From contig JAFYKS010000057.1 in NCBI GenBank assembly GCA_017537495.1, positions 1-8,395 on the forward strand: a stretch of DNA of 8,395 nt, read 5' to 3'. Below, piece after piece: positions 1-5,662 of the stretch. The notes below the pieces were generated by a model. It saw nothing but the letters and a program-made list of their open reading frames with translations. It had not been told where the DNA came from and did no database searches. A program made the translations under genes and the position numbers. The DNA comes from Bacillota bacterium. GTDB lineage: Bacteria > Bacillota > Clostridia > Peptostreptococcales > Anaerovoracaceae. Numbering within the stretch: position 1 is the first letter of the stretch; each line of letters starts with the position of its first letter.

Positions 1-743
1 CACGGAGACGGAATGGGAGCGCAGGAGCCTGTTTTGATAAACTGGGGGCGGTCAGCGGATCATGCAAGCTGGAAAAAAAGTCACTTTCAAAGGAACTTCA
101 GGATACACTGAATCATGACGGGTTTGCAGTTATTCCACTGCCGGAAACACTGATCCGCAGAGAAAAACTCAGTGAAAAAGTCTGCCAGCAGTATGCGCTG
201 GAGGAATTTGCGGAAAATATTATTCTGATTGATACGGGGCAGGCCAAACTGATGAGCCCATATTTCAATCTGGAAGATCTGCGGACTGTACCGGGGTTTG
301 AAAGGGTTCGGTTCCTGGATCCTTATGGGGGAAGCGGAGGAAATTCCGTCCGTTATATGAGTGTGAGTCCGCGGGAAGGCAGTATGCGGGCGGAAGGTTT
401 TCAGAATCTGTTTGTGGCGGGAGAAAAATCAGGCTTCTTCGTGGGCCATACGGAAGCCATCACCACGGGAAGTCTGTCCGGATATAACGCATGCCGGAGT
501 GAGAAGGAAGACTTTCTGATTTTGCCAAGGAGTATGGCATGTGGGGAACTGCTTGCTTATGCGCAGGAAGTGCTGCAGGAAGAAGACGGGCTGTACCGGC
601 GGCTTACCTTCGCCGGAGGGGAGTTCCTGGAGCGGATGAAGGAACGGAATCTGTACACTGCGGACCGAGATGAAATCCGGCAAAGAACTGCAGATGCAGG
701 GCTTCTTGACATATACAGCTTGCCAAAAGACGAAGTTTTATGA
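1..743 (+). CDS. FAD-dependent oxidoreductase, GidA/MnmG-like, 3' part
   Basis: This frame is open from the left edge to a TGA at 741-743, so it is the C-terminal ~246 residues of a longer protein whose start lies outside the window. The recognisable part is the stretch NLFVAGEKSGFFVGHTEAI followed by TTGSLSGYNA (encoded roughly at 405-500). It matches the C-terminal FAD-contacting segment of the GidA/MnmG/TrmFO flavoprotein group, in which an 'AGE..G..GH.EA...G..AG.NA' pattern closes the FAD site. The upstream PYGGSGGNSVRYMSVSPREG segment is compatible with the same fold. Residues after this form a charged helical tail. It is not a canonical MnmG or TrmFO C-terminus, so I leave the function as a flavin-dependent oxidoreductase, probably cytoplasmic, with unknown substrate. 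It is followed after 46 bp by the rluB-type gene, with a possible promoter overlapping its stop codon. Confidence 0.7.
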   Translation, partial: RRRNGSAGACFDKLGAVSGSCKLEKKSLSKELQDTLNHDGFAVIPLPETLIRREKLSEKVCQQYALEEFAENIILIDTGQAKLMSPYFNLEDLRTVPGFERVRFLDPYGGSGGNSVRYMSVSPREGSMRAEGFQNLFVAGEKSGFFVGHTEAITTGSLSGYNACRSEKEDFLILPRSMACGELLAYAQEVLQEEDGLYRRLTFAGGEFLERMKERNLYTADRDEIRQRTADAGLLDIYSLPKDEVL

Positions 744-749
744 TAAAAT
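720..749 (+). promoter_or_regulatory. Candidate sigma-A promoter for rluB
   Basis: TTGCCA at 720-725 (5 of 6 to the -35 consensus), an 18-bp spacer, and TAAAAT at 744-749 (5 of 6 to the -10 consensus) preceded by TGA, which gives an extended -10. It overlaps the stop codon of the upstream flavoprotein gene and would start transcription near 756, about 34 bp before the rluB start. It is assigned by pattern only. Confidence 0.45.
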
Positions 750-774
750 AAAATGTCAAAGAATGATATTTTGC

Positions 775-780
775 AAGGAG
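775..780 (+). promoter_or_regulatory. Ribosome binding site that fixes the rluB start
   Basis: AAGGAG lies nine bases before the ATG at 790. It selects that ATG over the in-frame ATG at 670, which lies inside the upstream flavoprotein gene and would add 40 residues with no resemblance to the S4 domain. Confidence 0.85.
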
Positions 781-789
781 ACACGAAAG

Positions 790-1494
790 ATGAGAATAAA
801 CAAATATATCGCGCAGGCCGGTGTGGCCAGCCGCAGAAAGGCAGACGAACTGATTGCCAACGGCAACGTAAAGGTTAACGGTGCAGTGATGAAGGAACCG
901 GGCTATGACGTGCAGGAAGGCGACAAGGTTATGGTAAACGGACGCCTGATTGAAAACAGCCAGAAGCTGGAATACGTGCTGATTAACAAGCCGTTGGGCA
1001 TGGTAACCACAGTGGAAGACGATAAGGACCGTCTGACTGTAATGGAAGTGGTTAAGGACATCGATGCCCGCCTGTTCCCTGTAGGCCGTCTGGACTACAA
1101 CACCAGCGGAGCACTGCTGATGACCAATGATGGTGAACTGGCATACCACCTGACCCATCCGAAGCATGAAGTTTATAAGACTTACCATGCACTGGTTAAG
1201 GGTGTTCTGTCTGACGAAAAGGTGGCACGTTTGAGAAAGGGCGTGGACATTGGTGGTTACGTGACTTCCAGGGCTTATGTAAAGATTCTGAGAGGTACCC
1301 GTACTTCCACTCTGGTGGAAATCTCTATCCACGAAGGTAAGAACCGTCAGGTACGTAAGATGTTTGCTGCAGTGGGCAACCCTGTGCAGACTCTGGAACG
1401 TGTGGCTATCGGCGACATCCGTCTGGGTCATCTGAAGCAGGGACATTACCGCAAGCTGACCAGAGAAGAAATCGAATATCTGAAGAACTGTTAA
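790..1494 (+). CDS. rluB: 23S rRNA pseudouridine synthase, RsuA/RluB family
   Basis: A 234-residue protein from ATG 790 to TAA 1492-1494. Residues 1-60 form an S4 RNA-binding domain (MRINKYIAQAGVASRRKADE, then NGNVKVNG). The catalytic domain follows, with LINKPLGMVTT near 64-74 and the family signature GRLDYNTSG at 99-107, in which Asp102 is the expected catalytic nucleophile. EGKNRQVRKM near the C-terminal third is the other hallmark of the RsuA/RluB/RluE/RluF group. Such enzymes convert a single uridine of rRNA to pseudouridine; the S4 domain plus ~240-residue length is typical of RluB, which acts on 23S rRNA helix 90-92 in the peptidyl transferase region. The exact uridine is inferred from the family. 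This is a housekeeping gene, probably transcribed alone or with the upstream flavoprotein, and ended by the hairpin at 1511-1538. Confidence 0.92.
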   Translation: MRINKYIAQAGVASRRKADELIANGNVKVNGAVMKEPGYDVQEGDKVMVNGRLIENSQKLEYVLINKPLGMVTTVEDDKDRLTVMEVVKDIDARLFPVGRLDYNTSGALLMTNDGELAYHLTHPKHEVYKTYHALVKGVLSDEKVARLRKGVDIGGYVTSRAYVKILRGTRTSTLVEISIHEGKNRQVRKMFAAVGNPVQTLERVAIGDIRLGHLKQGHYRKLTREEIEYLKNC

Positions 1495-1510
1495 TTATGA
1501 AATAAAAAGC

Positions 1511-1538
1511 AAAATGGACCTCGAAAGAGGTCCATTTT
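1511..1538. terminator. Bidirectional intrinsic terminator between rluB and kal
   Basis: AAAATGGACCTC (1511-1522), a GAAA tetraloop (1523-1526) and GAGGTCCATTTT (1527-1538) form a perfect 12-bp stem. T-rich sequence follows it on both strands (TTTTGTTTT on plus, TTTTGCTTTTTATTT on minus). It sits between the convergent ends of rluB (1494) and kal (1587), so it can stop transcription from both sides. Confidence 0.92.
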
Positions 1539-1586
1539 GTTTTCGTCGGTATTAAAGTTTCAAAAGATGAATCCGTTAAAACGAAA

Positions 1587-1982
1587 TTACTTTCTCTTGC
1601 ATTCCTTTGGAGTTACGCAAGTACCAGTAGCTCTAGCTACTACGATTGGTTCTTCCAGAACGTCAGCTGCGGATGCAGAGATGTCAGGTCTGGAAACGAT
1701 AACCTTTCTAGCTTCGAAAGCCATCTTTCTGGAAGTGTTACCTACCTTAGTGATTTCACCGTAAGCTTCGATGTAGTCACCAGCATAAGTAGGTGCCAGG
1801 AATTCTACGTTGTCGTATGCGCAGAACAGACCTTCGTCGCCGTCGATCTGAATCAGCAGTTCAGTAGCAACGTCGCCGAACAGGTGAACCATGTGAGCAC
1901 CGTCAACCAGGTTACCGCCGTAGTGAGCATCCTTTGCAGACATTCTCAGTCTTAATGTAGAAGTGTACTTCTTTTCTTCCAT
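1587..1982 (-). CDS. kal: 3-aminobutyryl-CoA ammonia-lyase
   Basis: A 131-residue hotdog-fold protein, the usual size for Kal of lysine-fermenting anaerobes. It removes ammonia from L-3-aminobutyryl-CoA to give crotonyl-CoA, the step that links lysine cleavage to butyrate formation. Recognisable segments are [17 protein letters not shown] (residues 13-29, with the helix continuing through [12 protein letters not shown]), and [15 protein letters not shown] in the second half, the hotdog core that binds the acyl-CoA. The start is ATG at 1982-1980, preceded by AAAAGGAGA (RBS core at 1992-1997). It is transcribed leftward, away from the rest of the lysine genes, from a strong sigma-54 promoter at 2072-2088, and ends at the shared terminator 1511-1538. 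The family assignment rests on sequence pattern together with kdd and kamA nearby; a generic acyl-CoA thioesterase-like role is the main alternative and is unlikely in this setting. Confidence 0.88.
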   Translation of the reverse strand: MEEKKYTSTLRLRMSAKDAHYGGNLVDGAHMVHLFGDVATELLIQIDGDEGLFCAYDNVEFLAPTYAGDYIEAYGEITKVGNTSRKMAFEARKVIVSRPDISASAADVLEEPIVVARATGTCVTPKECKRK

Positions 1983-2022
1983 TTTTAATATCTCCTTTTC
2001 TCTAGAAAAAAATTTAACTTAG

Positions 2023-2046
2023 TAGTTATATGGCGCCATACAACTA
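2023..2046. promoter_or_regulatory. 24-bp palindrome in the kal leader, putative operator
   Basis: Dyad around 2034/2035 with core TATGGCGCCATA (2029-2040). Its arms TAGTT (2023-2027) and AACTA (2042-2046) are complementary; only the A2028/C2041 pair breaks symmetry. It lies between the predicted kal start point (~2061) and the kal RBS. The gapless centre fits a site for a dimeric DNA-binding protein better than an RNA hairpin, although an RNA stem with a GCGC loop is also possible. The binding protein is unknown. Confidence 0.55.
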
Positions 2047-2071
2047 TTTTGTTTTTACAGAAAATATATAT

Positions 2072-2088
2072 TGCAATTTGCGTGCCAA
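2072..2088 (-). promoter_or_regulatory. Sigma-54 (-24/-12) promoter of kal
   Basis: Read on the minus strand the sequence is TTGGCACGCAAATTGCA, matching the sigma-54 consensus YTGGCACGRNNNTTGCW at all but one of the specified positions, with exactly 10 bp between the GG and GC elements. Transcription would begin near 2061, giving a kal leader of about 80 nt. The paired activator-site candidates at 2116-2135 and 2146-2165 lie about 65 and 95 bp upstream. Confidence 0.88.
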
Positions 2089-2115
2089 TGGATTATTATT
2101 GAAAATAACAAGAAA

Positions 2116-2135
2116 GTGAACCGATTTAGCATCAC
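2116..2135. promoter_or_regulatory. Candidate activator site 1 upstream of kal and the regulator
   Basis: GTGAAC, eight bases beginning with CGATTT, then CATCAC: an imperfect dyad of the form GTGAAC-N8-GTTCAC. The GTGAACCGA start is repeated 30 bp further on and is related to the two elements upstream of kdd (4272, 4303). Assigned by comparison of the four copies within the window. Confidence 0.55.
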
Positions 2136-2145
2136 TTGTTTTCAG

Positions 2146-2165
2146 GTGAACCGAAAAGGAGCATT
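2146..2165. promoter_or_regulatory. Candidate activator site 2, overlapping the regulator RBS
   Basis: GTGAACCGAAAAGG begins 30 bp after the first copy. The left half and central CGAAAA match the kdd-side elements, but the right half-site is weak. The AAAAGGAG in it is also the RBS of the regulator gene at 2171, so occupancy could limit the regulator's own expression. Confidence 0.45.
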
Positions 2166-2170
2166 CGAAA

Positions 2171-4261
2171 ATGAATAAAACTTTGAACATCAGCCGGGTA
2201 CTGGAACCCCAGCAGGTGCTTCCTACTTCCGCATGGCGTCTGGATAACAACCGGAACATCTATCCTAATGAACTCCGCATGTCCATAAAGAAGATCCATC
2301 TGGAAGGTACCAGCTTCAAACAGATCCGGACTGAGGCCAACGATAACGAAGAACAGATCAAGCAGAAAATCATCGATATTGTCATCCGGCGAGGCAAGCT
2401 CCACAATCCGGTAACGGATACAGGCGGGCTTGCTTTTGGTGTCATCGAACAGATTGGTGCCGAGTTCGACAATCCGCATGGTTTCAAGGTGGGAGACGAA
2501 ATACTCTGTAACGCATCTCTGGCTTCTGTGCCTATGCATATCGAAAGAATTCACAGAATCGATCCTGTATTTCATCAGATTGAGGCCGATGGCTACATGA
2601 TTATAAACAGTCAGATTTCCCTGGTACGCAAGGAAGAGGGCGTTCCTGAAAATCTGCTCATGTTTGCTTTCGATGAATCGGGGACTCTGTACCGCCTCCA
2701 TCAGATGGTAGAGGATCCTTCACGGAGAAAGTTCCTGATTGTAGGAAACAGCCTGATTACCAATATTCTTTACGGATATGTAATCCGCCGGTCTGCAGGG
2801 CCTGATGCTGAGATTGTCTGTATTTTCGACAAGCGGACCGACTTGCATATTACAGGCGGTGAAATCGACCAGCTGATGAACCTGGTATTCAGCGAAATTC
2901 ATTATATGGATATCCTGAAACCGCTGGAATGTATGAAACGTCTGGAACGTGACTCGTATTTTGACATGACCATCAACTGCGCTGAAATTCCAGGGGCTGA
3001 GACCATTAACATCCTGGCAGCCAAGTGGGGCGGAACCGTTCTTTTCACCAACCTGATCAACAATCTGAACATCGCACTGTACATCACCGAATCCCTGACC
3101 AAACCGCTCAAAATCCGTGAAGCCGAAGGGTATCTGGACGGCTATGATGTGTACGATGTAGAGATTGTGCGGGAACTGGCGCCTTACTTCGAGAATGCAC
3201 GTTTTGAGCTGGTGGAAAAGCTGGATAACGTGGGTCCTGACATGGATTACATGGCCTTCGGCAGAGGGGAAGAAGTGGCCATGCAGGAAGACTACGTATA
3301 CCGCAGCCGTGCCATGAAGCAGGTACTGGAAGAAATGATGCGTGTGTCCAAGTATGACTGTAACGTTATTATTTTCGGGGACACCGGGGTAGGTAAAGAA
3401 AAAGCTGCCAACATCATTCAGAAAAACAGTGACCGTAAGATGCAGCCGTTCATTAAAATCAACTGCGCGTCCATCGCGCCAAACCTGATAGAATCTGAAT
3501 TCTTCGGCTATGAAAAGGGTGCATTCACCGGTGCATCAGCCACTGGTAAGAAGGGCTATTTTGAAACGGCTAATAACGGGGTTATCTTCCTGGATGAAAT
3601 CGGTGAACTGCCGCTGGAAATGCAGGCAAAACTGCTTCGTGTAATCCAGGACGGTGAGTTTTACAGGGTTGGCGGCACCACGCCGATCAAAACCAATGTC
3701 CGCATTCTCTCTGCTACCAACCGGGATCTGGAAGACTGGATTGAAAAAGGCCTGTTCCGAAGAGACCTGTATTACCGTCTGAATGTAGTTCCTATCCGGA
3801 TTCCGTGCCTGACAGACCGTCCGGAAGATATTCCGGCTCTGGTAGGGCATTTCCTGAAAAAGTACGGAAAGAAGTTCGGACGGCGCCGCGGAATTGACGA
3901 TGCAGCCATGGAATATCTGCAGCAGCAGCCATGGCCAGGAAACATCCGAGAACTTGAAAATACAGTGCAGCGCCTGATTATCTCCGCGAAAGGAGATACA
4001 ATCAGCCTGATGGATGTGATGCGTGACAGCCACGGAGAGATTTTCCACGGTACCAACACACAGCTGCTTGAGCTTACAGGCGATGAAAACGAATATATGC
4101 CGCAGCAGGAGCTGGATCTTCAGCTTGCCGTGGATGAATATGAAAAGGGCCTGATACGCTATGCCTGTGAGAAATACGGTTCTACAAGAAAGGCTGCCAA
4201 GGCTCTGGGCATCAGCCAGACGCAGATTGTACGGAAGAAGAAAAAGTACGATATTCCGTAA
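2171..4261 (+). CDS. Sigma-54 activator with a Kdd-like sensor domain
   Basis: A 696-residue enhancer-binding protein with three parts. Residues ~1-370 align over their whole length with the two Kdd dehydrogenases encoded downstream: RVLEPQQVLP matches RVLEPKGVLP, LHNPVTDTGGLAFG matches HKNPWTGSGGMLIG, GFKVGDEI matches DLKVGDKI. The nucleotide-binding GGGGKSG of Kdd is replaced by GNSLITN (192-198), so this domain is probably a catalytically inactive ligand sensor. Residues ~375-610 are a complete AAA+ domain: Walker A GDTGVGKE (403-410), sigma-54-contacting GAFTGA (450-455), Walker B VIFLDEI (471-477), FRRDLYYRL with arginine fingers (529-537), and PGNIRELEN (589-597). Residues ~655-696 are a TyrR/Fis-type helix-turn-helix (STRKAAKALGISQTQIV). 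There is no receiver, PAS or ACT domain. The ATG at 2171 follows AAAAGGAG. It is flanked by two sigma-54 promoters, which it very likely activates. Ligand identity is inferred. Confidence 0.93.
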   Translation: MNKTLNISRVLEPQQVLPTSAWRLDNNRNIYPNELRMSIKKIHLEGTSFKQIRTEANDNEEQIKQKIIDIVIRRGKLHNPVTDTGGLAFGVIEQIGAEFDNPHGFKVGDEILCNASLASVPMHIERIHRIDPVFHQIEADGYMIINSQISLVRKEEGVPENLLMFAFDESGTLYRLHQMVEDPSRRKFLIVGNSLITNILYGYVIRRSAGPDAEIVCIFDKRTDLHITGGEIDQLMNLVFSEIHYMDILKPLECMKRLERDSYFDMTINCAEIPGAETINILAAKWGGTVLFTNLINNLNIALYITESLTKPLKIREAEGYLDGYDVYDVEIVRELAPYFENARFELVEKLDNVGPDMDYMAFGRGEEVAMQEDYVYRSRAMKQVLEEMMRVSKYDCNVIIFGDTGVGKEKAANIIQKNSDRKMQPFIKINCASIAPNLIESEFFGYEKGAFTGASATGKKGYFETANNGVIFLDEIGELPLEMQAKLLRVIQDGEFYRVGGTTPIKTNVRILSATNRDLEDWIEKGLFRRDLYYRLNVVPIRIPCLTDRPEDIPALVGHFLKKYGKKFGRRRGIDDAAMEYLQQQPWPGNIRELENTVQRLIISAKGDTISLMDVMRDSHGEIFHGTNTQLLELTGDENEYMPQQELDLQLAVDEYEKGLIRYACEKYGSTRKAAKALGISQTQIVRKKKKYDIP

Positions 4262-4271
4262 CGAATCAGAT

Positions 4272-4291
4272 GCGAACCGAAAAGTGTTCAC
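4272..4291. promoter_or_regulatory. Candidate upstream activator site A for the kdd operon
   Basis: GCGAAC, CGAAAAGT, GTTCAC: a dyad with one mismatch (GYGAAC-N8-GTTCAC), about 160 bp before the predicted kdd start point. With the next element it also forms a larger inverted repeat, in which CGAACCG (4273-4279) and TTCACC (4287-4292) mirror GGTGAA (4302-4307) and CGGTTCG (4315-4321) with identical 7-bp gaps. No T-run follows, so a terminator is less likely. Confidence 0.62.
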
Positions 4292-4302
4292 CTTTTTTGG
4301 CG

Positions 4303-4322
4303 GTGAAACGAAAACGGTTCGA
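4303..4322. promoter_or_regulatory. Candidate upstream activator site B for the kdd operon
   Basis: GTGAAA, CGAAAACG, GTTCGA: a weaker copy of site A, starting 31 bp after it, close to three helical turns, so both would face the same side of the DNA. It lies about 130 bp upstream of the predicted start point, a normal distance for sigma-54 enhancers. Confidence 0.55.
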
Positions 4323-4339
4323 AAATTTCCTTAATTTTC
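4321..4339. other. AT-rich inverted repeat between activator sites and promoter
   Basis: GAAAATT (4321-4327) and AATTTTC (4333-4339) are perfectly complementary around a 5-base centre, within an AT-rich stretch running to about 4410. Such DNA between enhancer and sigma-54 promoter is often a bend site for IHF or HU. That role is inferred; no clear IHF consensus was identified. Confidence 0.3.
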
Positions 4340-4414
4340 CGTGGAAGAAAAAAACAAAGGTCTGCATGGCTTGGAAACAGTGAATATAAAAAAACTATGG
4401 CTAATTTTTATCGG

Positions 4415-4431
4415 TTGGCATGTTTATTGCT
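4415..4431 (+). promoter_or_regulatory. Sigma-54 (-24/-12) promoter of the kdd-kam operon
   Basis: TTGGCATGTTTATTGCT matches YTGGCACGRNNNTTGCW except at two positions, with the invariant GG (4417-4418) and GC (4429-4430) exactly 10 bp apart. Transcription would start near 4442, leaving a leader of about 85 nt before kdd1. This is the only strong promoter seen for the operon; the later gaps contain no TGGCA-type element. Confidence 0.87.
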
Positions 4432-4446
4432 TAATATAATAGAGCG

Positions 4447-4485
4447 GAGGAGCGAGCGGTTAGGTGTAAACCAATATGCCTCCTC
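4447..4485 (+). promoter_or_regulatory. Leader hairpin of the kdd operon
   Basis: In the predicted transcript GAGGAG (4447-4452) pairs with CTCCTC (4480-4485). Inside it GGTT (4458-4461) pairs with AACC (4469-4472) around a 7-base loop. The stem starts about five bases after the predicted transcription start and covers an SD-like purine run (GGAGGAG). It may protect the 5' end or act as a regulatory element; no known riboswitch class was recognised. Confidence 0.4.
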
Positions 4486-4510
4486 AAATTATTGCAATTT
4501 ATTTTACTAC

Positions 4511-4517
4511 AAAGGAG
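4511..4517 (+). promoter_or_regulatory. Ribosome binding site that fixes the kdd1 start
   Basis: AAAGGAG lies nine bases before ATG 4527 and selects it over the in-frame ATG at 4476, which would add 17 residues absent from the paralog and whose upstream sequence is locked in the leader hairpin. Confidence 0.88.
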
Positions 4518-4526
4518 AAAATCATT

Positions 4527-5564
4527 ATGGAATTCAAAAAAGGTGATATTTACGGAACCCACAGAGTTCTCGAACCGAAGGGTGTGCTGCCTCAGCCAGC
4601 TGAAAAGATCGAGAACACTATGGAAATTTACGACAACGAAGTGCTGATCGACATTCAGACTCTGAACATTGACTCCGCATCCTTCACTGAAATCGAAAAG
4701 AGAGCAGGCGGCGATGTTGAAGAAATCAAGAAGATTATCATGAACATCGTAGAAACTACTGGTAAGCACAAGAACCCATGGACTGGTTCCGGCGGTATGC
4801 TGATCGGTAAGGTTGCAGCTATCGGTCCTAACTTCAAGGGTGACCTGAAGGTTGGCGACAAGATCGCAACTCTGGTATCTCTGTCCCTGACTCCACTGAA
4901 GCTGGAAGAAATCACTGAAGTAAGACCTGAAATCGACCAGGTTGACGTTAAGGGTCAGGCTATCCTGTTCCAGTCCGGTCTGTACGGCATCCTGCCTAGA
5001 GACATCTCCAGAAACCTGGCACTGTCCGTTCTGGACGTAGCTGGTGCTCCAGCTCAGACTGCTAAGATCTGCCGTCCTGGCAACACTGTAGTAGTTATCG
5101 GTGGTGGCGGTAAGTCCGGTATCCTGTGCTGCGCAGTTGCTAAGAAGATGGTTGGTATCAACGGTAAGGTTATCTGCGTAGATGGTTTCAAGACTTCCAT
5201 CAACAGAGCAATGTCCGTAAACTGTGCTGACGAATACCTGGTAGCTGACGCAACTAACGCTGTTGGCATGTACAAGGAAATCGCTGAACTGACTGACGGC
5301 GAACTGGCTGACGTAGTAATCAACGTAGTAAACATTCCTAACACTGAAATGTCCTCCATCCTGTGTACTAAGGATGACGGTCTGGTATACTTCTTCTCCA
5401 TGGCTACTTCCTTCACTAAGGCAGCTCTGGGTGCAGAAGGCGTTGGTAAGGACGTTAACATGCTGATCGGTAACGGTTACACTAAGGGCCACGCAAACTA
5501 CGCTCTGCAGGTTCTGAGAGAAGACGAAGACATCAAGAGACTGTTCGCACAGCTGTACGCTTAA
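4527..5564 (+). CDS. kdd: L-erythro-3,5-diaminohexanoate dehydrogenase, first copy
   Basis: A 345-residue enzyme of the lysine fermentation pathway. It oxidatively deaminates (3S,5S)-3,5-diaminohexanoate to 5-amino-3-oxohexanoate, releasing ammonia and reducing NAD(P)+. Residues 1-175 contain the segments conserved in this family (YGTHRV, LPQPA, NIDSASFTEIEKRAGG, HKNPWTGSGGMLIG). The Rossmann domain follows, with VVVIGGGGKSG (188-198) as its glycine-rich loop. The end of strand beta-2, VICVDGF (215-221), carries Asp219, the kind of acidic residue that usually favours NAD+. It closes with SMATSFTKAALG and GNGYTKGHA. It is the first gene after the sigma-54 promoter and is followed 98 bp later by a close paralog. 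Codon choice is extremely biased, pointing to very high expression. The family is clear; which of the two copies is the main Kdd is not. Confidence 0.9.
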   Translation: MEFKKGDIYGTHRVLEPKGVLPQPAEKIENTMEIYDNEVLIDIQTLNIDSASFTEIEKRAGGDVEEIKKIIMNIVETTGKHKNPWTGSGGMLIGKVAAIGPNFKGDLKVGDKIATLVSLSLTPLKLEEITEVRPEIDQVDVKGQAILFQSGLYGILPRDISRNLALSVLDVAGAPAQTAKICRPGNTVVVIGGGGKSGILCCAVAKKMVGINGKVICVDGFKTSINRAMSVNCADEYLVADATNAVGMYKEIAELTDGELADVVINVVNIPNTEMSSILCTKDDGLVYFFSMATSFTKAALGAEGVGKDVNMLIGNGYTKGHANYALQVLREDEDIKRLFAQLYA

Positions 5565-5575
5565 TCGTCACTCTC

Positions 5576-5618
5576 GCGGCTCAGCCGCAAATTAATGCTT
5601 GGAATTATTTCGAAGCAT
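5576..5618 (+). promoter_or_regulatory. Two hairpins in the kdd1-kdd2 gap
   Basis: GCGGC-TCA-GCCGC (5576-5588) is followed by ATGCTT (5595-5600) pairing with AAGCAT (5613-5618), extended by GAA/TTC beyond one mismatch. Neither is followed by a T-run, so transcription probably reads through. They may set mRNA processing or stability between the cistrons. Confidence 0.45.
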
Positions 5619-5662
5619 ATACTTAAAAAGAAAAAATAACTTTATTCAGGAGGAATAAAAAA

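Noticed and set aside
706..711. Perfect TTGACA as a -35 element
   Set aside because: No -10 box lies at 16-18 bp; the nearest (739-749) is about 27 bp or more away. TTGCCA at 720 fits better.
670..789. Earlier in-frame ATG for rluB
   Set aside because: It lies inside the upstream flavoprotein gene, and the S4 domain begins exactly at ATG 790 behind AAGGAG.
2099..2128. TTGAAA with a weak GATTTA as a sigma-A promoter for the regulator
   Set aside because: The -10 match is poor. I found no convincing promoter for the regulator in the 188-bp gap, so I leave it unassigned.
4273..4321. Large inverted repeat after the regulator as an intrinsic terminator
   Set aside because: The arms are interrupted by unpaired 7-base segments, and no T-run follows the right arm. 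Relatedness to the elements at 2116 and 2146 makes a protein-binding role more likely. Some termination cannot be excluded.
4464..4469. GTG-TAA start-stop pair behind GGAGGAG in the kdd leader
   Set aside because: It would be a minimal ORF with no coded peptide, the SD-like run is predicted to be paired, and two codons are easily a coincidence.
4476..4526. Upstream in-frame ATG for kdd1
   Set aside because: The 17 extra residues have no counterpart in kdd2, the ATG lacks an SD, and ATG 4527 has AAAGGAG at ideal spacing.
4431..5492. Long antisense open frame of 353 codons opposite kdd1
   Set aside because: The protein is low-complexity and Ser/Val/Leu/Gln-rich and has no RBS. It exists because the extreme codon bias of kdd1 avoids the codons that would make antisense stops. 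Similar frames occur opposite kamA (6902-7873) and rluB (604-1446).
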